The position numbers were made by a program, and so were the translations under genes. From positions 1,240,001-1,304,000 of the forward strand of contig NZ_PDCM01000002.1 in NCBI RefSeq assembly GCF_008634025.1: 64,000 nt of DNA. The letters are read 5' to 3'. This document shows, in pieces, positions 57,962 to 64,000 of this stretch; positions within the stretch are counted from its first letter, which is position 1, and every line of letters starts with the position of its first letter. Origin of the DNA: Streptomyces albofaciens JCM 4342 (GTDB lineage: Bacteria; Actinomycetota; Actinomycetes; Streptomycetales; Streptomycetaceae). The notes under the pieces are model-generated. The model did not search any database. It saw only the letters and a program-made list of their open reading frames with translations, and was not told where the DNA came from.

Positions 57962-59788
57962 TCAGAGCTTCAATTCGTGATTCTCCAGCCAGCTGTTGAG
58001 CTGCACCACGAATTCCAGACCGATACGGTACGGCCAGCCGTCCCCGTCCTGCCGCCGTACGCCGCCGTGGTCGATGAGGGAATGGACCGGCGCGTTGGAG
58101 TCGGCGGCCAGCTTCTCGAACTCGGCGCGCAACGCGGCATCGTAGCGAGGGTCGTGACTGATCGGATACGCGCTCTTCTTGCGCTCCACGATGCTTCGCG
58201 GAAGGAGGTCGCGGGTGGCCGCCCGCAGCAGGCTCTTCTCCTTTCCGTCGAAGAACTTCATCGGCCACGGCACGTTGAAGGTGTAATCGACGAGCCGGTG
58301 GTCGCAGAACGGCACCCGCACTTCCAGGCCGACGGCCATGCTCATCCGGTCCTTCCGGTCGAGCAGCAGGGGCACGAAACGGGTGATGCTGAGATAGCTC
58401 ACCTCCCGGATCCGCCGCTCCTCCGGGCTTTCGCCGGGCAGCACCGGTACCTCCGCCAGCGCTTCGGAATAGCGCTGGGCACGGTATCCCCCGATGTCCA
58501 GATCGGCGATCAGTCCCGGGTCGATCAGTCCGGCCAGCATGGGGACCAGGTCGTATCCGGCGGCCACCCAGGGGAACGTCTTCGCGTCGCGCAATTCGGG
58601 AGCGTGGAACCACCCGTAGCCCCCGAACAGTTCGTCGGACGCCTCGCCGGACAGGGCCACCGTCGACCGTTCGCGGATCGCCCGGAACAGCAGGTACAGC
58701 GAGGCGTAGCCGTCACCGAGCATCGCGGCGGGCGAATCGTATGCCTTCGGCACCAGGGCGCGGATGTGCGGATCGGTGAGTTCCTCCAGGGAAATCACCA
58801 GATTGGTGTGGTCGGCGGCCACGTGGCCGGCCATTTCCGCGGCGAAGGGAGCGTCCGGGGAACTGTGGACCACGTTCGCGGTGAAGTCCCGTTCGTTGTC
58901 GGCGAAGTCGACGGCGAACGAGCGGACCGGACCGGCGCCGCGGGCGGCGAGCGAACGGGCGGCGAGCGCGGTCACCACGCTGGAATCCAGCCCGCCGGAG
59001 AGCAGGGTGCACAGCGGGACGTCGGCGATGAGCTGGCGCTCGACGATGTCTTCGAGCAGTTCGCGCACCGTCCGTACGGTGGTGTCCAGGTCGTCGGTGT
59101 GTTCGCGCGCCTCAAGTGCCCAGTACCGCTGGGTACGCAGTCCCGTGCGGCCGAAGCGGAGCAGATGGCCGGGGCGCAGCTCGTACATGCCGTGGAAGAT
59201 CGCGTGCTCCGGCGTTTTCACGCAGGCCACCAGTTCGCGCAGCCCGTCCTGGTCCACGACCGGGCGCACCTCGGGGTGGGCGAGTATCGCTTTGGCCTCC
59301 GAGCCGAACAGCAGCCCGCGCTCCGTCGGGAAGTAGTACAGCGGCTTGATGCCGATGCGGTCGCGGACGAGCACCAGTTCCTCGCTGCGCGCGTCCCAGA
59401 GACCGAAGGCGAACATGCCGTTCAGCTTGTCCACCATGCCCGCACCCCATTGCAGATAGGCGTGCAGGACGACTTCGGTATCGCTTTCGGTGCGGAACCG
59501 GTGCCCGAGCGCCCGCAGCTCCGCGCGCAGCTCGCGGTAGTTGTACACCTCTCCGCTGTACGTGACGGCCGCCAGCGTGCGGCCGTCGTGCTCGGCGGTC
59601 ATCGGCTGGACACCGCCCTCGATGTCGATCACCGCAAGACGCCGGTGGCCCAGGCCCGCATGGGGGCCCGTCCAGTACCCCTGCGCGTCCGGGCCCCGAC
59701 AGGCCATCGTGTCGGCCATGCCGCGCAGCACGTCCCGCGCGCCGCGCATATCACGCTCGAAATCCACCCAGCCCGTTATGCCGCACAT
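57962..59788 (-). CDS. asnB: Asparagine synthetase (glutamine-hydrolysing, AsnB type)
   Basis: 608 residues. Cys2, the N-terminal glutaminase nucleophile once Met is removed (MCGITGWVDF), is followed by RGPDAQGYW, LGHRRLAVID, YSGEVYNYRELR and the synthetase PP-loop SGGLDSS at 264-270, then SGEASDELFGGYGWF and DRKDRMSMAVGLEVRVPF. Catalytically complete by these motifs. Sits inside a run of biosynthetic genes, so it more likely amidates a pathway carboxylate than serves general asparagine supply. The 111 bases between the StrR-like ATG and this stop carry no clear terminator. Confidence 0.93.
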   Translation of the reverse strand: MCGITGWVDFERDMRGARDVLRGMADTMACRGPDAQGYWTGPHAGLGHRRLAVIDIEGGVQPMTAEHDGRTLAAVTYSGEVYNYRELRAELRALGHRFRTESDTEVVLHAYLQWGAGMVDKLNGMFAFGLWDARSEELVLVRDRIGIKPLYYFPTERGLLFGSEAKAILAHPEVRPVVDQDGLRELVACVKTPEHAIFHGMYELRPGHLLRFGRTGLRTQRYWALEAREHTDDLDTTVRTVRELLEDIVERQLIADVPLCTLLSGGLDSSVVTALAARSLAARGAGPVRSFAVDFADNERDFTANVVHSSPDAPFAAEMAGHVAADHTNLVISLEELTDPHIRALVPKAYDSPAAMLGDGYASLYLLFRAIRERSTVALSGEASDELFGGYGWFHAPELRDAKTFPWVAAGYDLVPMLAGLIDPGLIADLDIGGYRAQRYSEALAEVPVLPGESPEERRIREVSYLSITRFVPLLLDRKDRMSMAVGLEVRVPFCDHRLVDYTFNVPWPMKFFDGKEKSLLRAATRDLLPRSIVERKKSAYPISHDPRYDAALRAEFEKLAADSNAPVHSLIDHGGVRRQDGDGWPYRIGLEFVVQLNSWLENHELKL

Positions 59789-59849
59789 GACATCCTCACT
59801 CTCTCTTCGGTTCGAGTCGGGCCCGCCGGCGTGCAGGGTTCAGCGCCGG

Positions 59850-61130
59850 TCACCAGGTGACCGGGAATTCGTGGATACCGTAGATGTCCGCGTCGTGCTT
59901 GAACGGCAGATCGCCGGTCGGTATCGCGGAGCGCAGGGTCGGTATACGCCGCAGCAGCGTCGAATAGACGATTTCCAGCTCCATCCTGGCGAGGTTCTGC
60001 CCCAGGCACTGGTGGGCCCCGAAGCCGAACGCCAGTTGGTGGCGGGCTCCGCGTCGCAGGTCCAGTGCGTCGCCGTCGGGGAACACCGAGGGGTCGCGGT
60101 TGGCCACGTTGCACAGCGCCACGAGGACATCGCCTGCTTTGATCAGGCTGCCGCCCAGCTCCACGTCCTCGGTCGCCACGCGTGTGGGAATGAACTCGGC
60201 GATGGTGAAGTACCGCAGGAGTTCTTCCACCGCGGCCGGAATCCTGCTCGGATCCGCGCGCAGGGCGTCCGCGTCCTCGGGGCGGTCGAGCAGGGCCATG
60301 GTGCCGAGCGAAATCATGTTCGCGGTGGTCTCGTGTCCGGCGACCAGCAGCAGGAAGGCCATGCGCGCCAGGTCTTCGTGCCGGTACGTCCCCGCCTCGC
60401 GCAGTTTCACGATCTGGCGCCCGAGGAGGTCGTCGGTCGGCTCGGCCTCCTTCTCGCTGATGAGGTCGCCGAGGAATGCGATGAGTTCGTCCAGCGCGCG
60501 CAGCCGTTCCGCCGCCGAAGCGCCGCGCAGCAACAGCATGTGGGACCGGGTCTGGAAGAACGCGTGGCCTTCGTAGGGCACGCCGAGCTGCTCGCAGATG
60601 ACCAGCGAGGGTACGGGGAGCGCGAGCGCGCTGACCAGGTCGGCCGGTTTGGGACCGGCCAGCATCGTGTCGATGCAGTCGTCCACGATCTGCTGGATCC
60701 GTGGCTGGAGGGCCTTCATGCGTTTCAGGGTGAACTCACCGGTCACGGCACGGCGGGCTTCGCGGTGTTCCGTCCCGTCCATGGAAATCATCGTCCGGCG
60801 GAAGTTGCCCGGCTGCCCGTCGACCTGGAACGGAAAGCCCTGCTTCTGCCGGTCGGCGCTGAAGCGGGGGTCGTTGAGCATGGTGCGGATATCGGCGTGG
60901 TTGCTCACCGCCCAGACCGGCGCCCCCGGCGCCAAGGTCGCCAGGCTGACCTTGACGGGGCGGCCGTGCTGCTGGAACGCGATGTGCTGCGCATTCGGGG
61001 AGTAGGGGCAGGCGCGGGAAATCTCCAGTTCTTGCAGGGTTTCTTGCAAGGTTCCTTGCGGGGTTTCTTGTCGGGTTTCTCGCGAGGGTTCTCGCACAGT
61101 CGCTGTCGAGGCACGTTCCGTACTGGTCAC
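59850..61130 (-). CDS. Cytochrome P450 (CYP105-like)
   Basis: 426 residues. The N-terminus is a 4-residue repeat (RETR QETP QGTL QETL QELE, residues 17-36). Then ACPYSPNAQHIAF, MISMDGTEHREARRAVTGEFT (C-helix), AGHETTANM at 264-272 (I-helix with acid and threonine), E303-R306 ExxR, and FGFGAHQCLG with Cys375 as heme ligand. The P450 is catalytically intact and looks like the Streptomyces CYP105 group by motif style. GTG 61130 has AAGGGGAAAC upstream. It lies between the MFS and asparagine synthetase genes in the same direction. No ferredoxin is in the window next to it. Confidence 0.92.
   Translation of the reverse strand: MTSTERASTATVREPSRETRQETPQGTLQETLQELEISRACPYSPNAQHIAFQQHGRPVKVSLATLAPGAPVWAVSNHADIRTMLNDPRFSADRQKQGFPFQVDGQPGNFRRTMISMDGTEHREARRAVTGEFTLKRMKALQPRIQQIVDDCIDTMLAGPKPADLVSALALPVPSLVICEQLGVPYEGHAFFQTRSHMLLLRGASAAERLRALDELIAFLGDLISEKEAEPTDDLLGRQIVKLREAGTYRHEDLARMAFLLLVAGHETTANMISLGTMALLDRPEDADALRADPSRIPAAVEELLRYFTIAEFIPTRVATEDVELGGSLIKAGDVLVALCNVANRDPSVFPDGDALDLRRGARHQLAFGFGAHQCLGQNLARMELEIVYSTLLRRIPTLRSAIPTGDLPFKHDADIYGIHEFPVTW
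61031..61090 (-). repeat. Five 12-bp tandem units in the P450 N-terminus
   Basis: Degenerate 12-bp units (consensus CTTGCAGGGTTT on the + strand) at 61031, 61043, 61055, 61067 and 61079, encoding QETL/QETP-type tetrapeptides ahead of the P450 fold. In frame with the gene and able to vary without a frameshift. Confidence 0.8.
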
Positions 61131-61203
61131 GGGTTTCCCCTTCTCGGTTACGCCGAGGGACACGGTGCTGCGGATACGGTGCTGCGGACGTGGCGGCGCG
61201 GAC

Positions 61204-62439
61204 TCAGGCCGTACCGGCCGGCTCGCCATGGCCCTGCCACGGGCGGGCGAGCGCGACCAGGGCCACCGCGGCGATGAGGACACAGCCCAGGACCACGACG
61301 GCCGTCGACATGGCGGTGGTGTTGCCCAGCACGCCGGGAAGCGGCGCGGCCGCGGCACCGAGTACGAACTGGGCGCCGCCGAGCAGACCGGAAGCCGCTC
61401 CCGGGGCGTCGCCGCCGACCGCGAGGATGATGGTGGTCGAGGCGGGCAGCAGCAGCCCGAACCCGGAGGTCAGCCCGAACAGGCAGGCCCAGGTGGTGGG
61501 GAACGTGCTGATGCCGAGGGAGAGCAGCCCCACCAGCACGACCAGGGAGACGACGGTGATGGCCACGCCGACGGCGAGCAGGCTGTTGAGACGTACGCGC
61601 CCGGCCAGCCGCCCGAAGACCGTACCGGCCGCCACGGTGCCGACGGCGTTCACGGCGAAGACGAGGCTGTAGCCGGTGGGCGACAGGCCGTAGATGTTCT
61701 GGAAGACGAAGGGCGAGCCGCTGATGTACGCGAACAGGGCGCCCAGTCCGCACCCCATGACGAGGAGGTAGCCGACCAGTTCGCGGCGGCGGAGCAAGCC
61801 GCCCATCGCGGCGAACACGGCCCGCAGGCCGCCGGTCCGGCGCCGCTCGACGGGCAGCGATTCGGGCACCCAGGACCGGACCGCCAGCAACAGCAGCAGC
61901 CCCGTCAGGGCCAGCGCCACGAACACCAGGCGCCACGAGCCGATATCGAGGATCAGGCCACCGACCACCGGCGCGAGCACCGGCGCGGTCGACCCGATCA
62001 CGCTCAGCGTGGTGAGCTGGCGCGCCGCGTGGGTGCCGGTGAACCGGTCGCTGACCACGGCCCGTCCGATGACGATCCCCGCACCGCCCGCGACGCCTTG
62101 CAGCAGCCGGGCCAGGTCGAAGACGGCGATGGTCGGTGCGACCGCGCAGACCAGGGAGAAGACGGTGAACATGCCGGATCCGGCGAGGAGCAGGCGCCGG
62201 CGCCCCATCGCGTCGCTGACCGGTCCGAGGACGATCTGGCCGATGGCGAGTCCGATGAGGCAGGCCGTCAGCGACAGTTGGACGGCCGTCTTCGAGGTGC
62301 CGTACGAGCCGACGATCTCGGGGAAGCCGGGCGCGTACATGTCGATGGCGAACGGCGAAACCGCCGAGAGCCCGCCGAGGACGATGATGAGTCGCCCCGT
62401 TCCGGTCCGGGCGGGCGCGGAATCGATGCTGACAGTCAT
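61204..62439 (-). CDS. MFS exporter, Bcr/CflA type, under an iron box
   Basis: 411 residues, about 12 helices. Seen: LIIVLGGLSAVSPFAIDMYAPGFPEI, the Bcr/CflA-type opening, SLTACLIGLAIGQIVLGPVSDAMGRRRLLLAG (motif A) and VLAPVVGGLILDIGSWRLVFVALALTG. This drug:H+ antiporter group also includes siderophore and biosynthetic-product exporters. ATG 62439 has GGAG six bases upstream. A clear iron box (62479-62497) lies 39 bases before the start, so expression should rise in low iron. Likely exports the product of the downstream genes. Confidence 0.9.
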   Translation of the reverse strand: MTVSIDSAPARTGTGRLIIVLGGLSAVSPFAIDMYAPGFPEIVGSYGTSKTAVQLSLTACLIGLAIGQIVLGPVSDAMGRRRLLLAGSGMFTVFSLVCAVAPTIAVFDLARLLQGVAGGAGIVIGRAVVSDRFTGTHAARQLTTLSVIGSTAPVLAPVVGGLILDIGSWRLVFVALALTGLLLLLAVRSWVPESLPVERRRTGGLRAVFAAMGGLLRRRELVGYLLVMGCGLGALFAYISGSPFVFQNIYGLSPTGYSLVFAVNAVGTVAAGTVFGRLAGRVRLNSLLAVGVAITVVSLVVLVGLLSLGISTFPTTWACLFGLTSGFGLLLPASTTIILAVGGDAPGAASGLLGGAQFVLGAAAAPLPGVLGNTTAMSTAVVVLGCVLIAAVALVALARPWQGHGEPAGTA

Positions 62440-62914
62440 CGGTCTCCATCCGAAGGTGCCTGAGGGATAACTGAACAGTAAGATAAGCCTAACCTTACTT
62501 CCACCCCCGGCTGCCGATCCGGCCACGCGATGGAACCGACTCGGTGCCGCCTGCCGACCCGGCCAACACCACTTCGATAGCGGCGAGTTGGGCAGCACGG
62601 AGACGGCGGCCCGTCCGGTACCGCCGCGGCGCCGAGGGCACGGCACGGCGCGGCACCGCCGAGGCCGCCGCCGGTCACCACGTACGGCACGGGCCGCTCC
62701 ACGCCCTATCTTCCGCACCGGGACATCGCCATGGTGTGGAGCGCGGAGCCCGGGAATGTGGAGCGCGGTCCCCACCCGCCGCGGAAGCCTCGACGCCTAC
62801 GCCCGGGCCGTCAGGAGCGCATGCGTGCGCCAGTCGTCAGGAACGCACTCGCCCGCCAGGCGCCAGGAATGTGCCCGCCTCGCGCGCGTGCAAGCACGTG
62901 CCCGCCCGCGCGCG
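62440..62914. other. 475-base intergenic region between AraC and MFS genes
   Basis: Contains the iron box next to the MFS gene, then about 300 bases with no credible ORF, and close to the AraC gene a set of degenerate copies of its 3' end. No terminator hairpin recognised with confidence. Confidence 0.5.
62479..62497 (-). promoter_or_regulatory. Iron box (DmdR/IdeR-type) upstream of the MFS exporter
   Basis: TAAGATAAGCCTAACCTTA matches the actinobacterial iron box TTAGGTTAGGCTAACCTAA at 14 of 19 positions by eye and is itself nearly palindromic. On the coding strand TTATCT could be a -10, so Fe-bound repressor would cover the promoter. Confidence 0.7.
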
Positions 62915-62930
62915 TCAGGAGTGCGCCCGC
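62810..62930. repeat. Degenerate copies of the AraC gene's 3' end
   Basis: A unit of about 20 bp, consensus GTCAGGARYGCRCYCGCC, occurs at 62810, 62836, near 62861 (as GCCAGGAATG) and at 62914, the last being the actual AraC stop region. Looks like decayed short duplications rather than a CRISPR. Confidence 0.6.
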
Positions 62931-63928
62931 CTGAACTGAGCGGGCGTGGTGCCCCGGTCGCGCCGGAAGGCGTAGCCGAAATTGCTCGGTGAGGCGTAGC
63001 CGACCTCGTGGCCGATCCGGGCCACCGGCCAGTCGGTCTCCACGAGCAGCGCCGCGGCCCGGTCGAGACAGCGGCGCCGGTGGTAGTCCATCACCGACGT
63101 CCCGTACAGCGCGCGGAACCCGGTGGCCAGACGCCGGACCGACATCGACGACGCGCGGGCCAGCTCGGCCAGCGTCGGCGGTGCGTGACGTGCCCGCCAC
63201 AGCAGGTCGGGGACGCGGCGCAGCGCGGCCACCTCGTGGTCGTCCAGGACGAGGGAGCCCTGGGCGTCCGCGGGCGGCGCGGTGACGGTGAGTCCGTCGA
63301 CCAGCGCCGCCATCGCCGCCACGAGCCGCGACTCCATGAACAGCAGGCGCCCCGGGGACGAACGCCGGTGCAGGAAGATCTCCTCCAGCGGTCCGGCCGC
63401 CGGGCGCAGCGCGGCGGACCGGCCCAGATACCGCTCGCGCGCGATGTGGTCCGGCCCGACGGCCGGCAGGGCGCCCGCGCCGAGACCGCCCAGGTAGGAC
63501 TCCAGCCCGGTCCAGGTCCCGGTGACCGACACGGCTCGGTACCGCTCGCCGTCGCCGTGCGCGATGATGCCGTCGGTGGCGCACCGGGGGCTCAGCGACA
63601 CCGAGTTGGCCCGCAGGTCACCGGCGCCGGTGCTGGTCTCCCTGATGTGCATGCGCCCGTCGACGCAGTGCTCCAGCTCGAAGTGGTCGCCCGGGAAGGC
63701 GAACCGGACCTGGTGGCCTCCGGCGAACGCGACGTCGTACCGGAGGACGCGGAACCCGCTGCGCAGCGAGGTCACCTCGATCGTGCCGTCGCCCACCTCG
63801 GGGCGCAGCCGGTGCCGTACGGTGCCGTCGCGGCACGCGTCGGCCTGGGCGATCGACGCGAAGTACGCCGCGTACGCCGCGTCCAGGGCGGAACCGGCCG
63901 CGCCGGCGAGCTGGTGAACCGGAGTCAC
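62915..63928 (-). CDS. AraC-family regulator with iron box
   Basis: 337 residues. The N-terminal part resembles an AraC-binding-like sensory domain (FAFPGDHFELEHCVDGRMHI). The C-terminal double HTH (about 245-335) has PPTLAELARASSMSVRRLATGFRALYGTSVMDYHRRRCLDRAAALLVETDWPVARIGHEVGYASPSNFGYAFRRDRGTTPAQFRR, by position, with the family consensus. The GTG start at 63928 lies only five bases after an iron-box-like sequence. AraC regulators beside iron boxes commonly activate siderophore genes. It overlaps nothing, but the iron box lies in the 3' end of a partial upstream frame. Confidence 0.9.
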   Translation of the reverse strand: MTPVHQLAGAAGSALDAAYAAYFASIAQADACRDGTVRHRLRPEVGDGTIEVTSLRSGFRVLRYDVAFAGGHQVRFAFPGDHFELEHCVDGRMHIRETSTGAGDLRANSVSLSPRCATDGIIAHGDGERYRAVSVTGTWTGLESYLGGLGAGALPAVGPDHIARERYLGRSAALRPAAGPLEEIFLHRRSSPGRLLFMESRLVAAMAALVDGLTVTAPPADAQGSLVLDDHEVAALRRVPDLLWRARHAPPTLAELARASSMSVRRLATGFRALYGTSVMDYHRRRCLDRAAALLVETDWPVARIGHEVGYASPSNFGYAFRRDRGTTPAQFRRAHS

Positions 63929-63933
63929 AAGAT

Positions 63934-63952
63934 CAAGGTTAGCCTTCCCTCA
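63934..63952 (-). promoter_or_regulatory. Second iron-box-like element, upstream of AraC
   Basis: On the minus strand TGAGGGAAGGCTAACCTTG matches TTAGGTTAGGCTAACCTAA at 14 of 19 positions by eye. It is close enough to the AraC start to cover a leaderless or near-leaderless promoter. Confidence 0.5.
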
Positions 63953-64000
63953 GCGCCTTGCCCATGTTCAGCGAGCCGACGCGGCGCCCGGGCCCCGGAG
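63939..64000 (-). CDS. C-terminal end of an unidentified protein, running off the right edge
   Basis: The minus-strand frame ends PGPGRRVGSLNMGKALREG and stops at TAA (63941-63939), 10 bases before the AraC GTG. The tail looks like coding sequence, and the spacing suggests the same operon as AraC, but 19 codons cannot identify it. Chance is possible. Confidence 0.35.
   Translation of the reverse strand, partial: PGPGRRVGSLNMGKALREG

Noticed and set aside
62810..62930. CRISPR-like array
   Set aside because: Units are degenerate, spacers are irregular and short, and the last unit is part of the AraC gene; no cas genes.

Overview
The window is very G+C-rich DNA with dense, divergently and convergently packed genes, frequent GTG/TTG starts and GTGA stop/start overlaps. 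It carries a complete cvnA-D conservon, a SpoIIE-type phosphatase, a SoxR with a [2Fe-2S] cysteine cluster and a StrR-like regulator. This combination points strongly to Streptomyces or a close relative. I saw no integrase, transposase, phage gene or CRISPR array. Both ends cut through genes.

Layout: 0-5 kb holds the 3' end of an ATPase-domain (anti-sigma/SpoIIE-type) protein, a two-headed MerR regulator (TioE type) divergent from an erythromycin-esterase-family enzyme, an aldehyde dehydrogenase, a small proline-rich protein and a secreted L,D-transpeptidase. 5-13.8 kb is a complete di/oligopeptide ABC importer (fused double ATPase, two permeases, lipoprotein binding protein) divergent from a ROK regulator and an M81 (MlrC-like) metallopeptidase, with a 33-nt inverted repeat in the shared promoter region. 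13.9-24.2 kb holds phosphoketolase, an SDR/LysR pair, an MFS exporter, a FluG-like amidohydrolase plus glutamine-synthetase-like pair joined by a 7-codon minicistron, and a PAS-GAF-SpoIIE-ATPase phosphatase.

24.3-27.7 kb is a compact L-carnitine degradation operon: XRE-TetR fusion regulator, beta-keto acid cleavage enzyme, L-carnitine dehydrogenase and a hotdog thioesterase. 27.7-37.2 kb holds DUF427, a secreted metallophosphoesterase/MFS/beta-propeller operon, DUF309, a D-Ala-D-Ala carboxypeptidase, a cytochrome P450, an MAB_1171c-family membrane protein and a degenerate ImmA/IrrE-like protein. tRNA-Pro(GGG) lies at 37.4 kb. 37.7-40.4 kb holds a YiaA/B membrane protein and soxR divergent from a split transketolase, with a 20-nt SoxR box between them.

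40.4-47.9 kb holds a serine hydrolase, a large Tat-exported beta-propeller/amidohydrolase, a Gfo/Idh/MocA oxidoreductase and an acyl-CoA dehydrogenase. 47.9-52.0 kb is the conservon (histidine-kinase-like, roadblock, DUF742, small GTPase) followed by a GAF protein. 52.3-54.3 kb is a methyltransferase/TetR pair with three helically phased operators, then a VOC protein and a damaged secreted-protein ORF.

The right end (54.6-64 kb) is the most interesting region. It is one leftward run of a CysE-like acetyltransferase, a divergent CysK-like PLP enzyme, a StrR-like activator, an asparagine synthetase, a P450, an MFS exporter under an iron box and an AraC regulator with a second iron box. I read it as the edge of a small specialised-metabolite cluster built on a beta-substituted alanine and controlled by iron. 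It continues off the right end, and its product cannot be named from this window.
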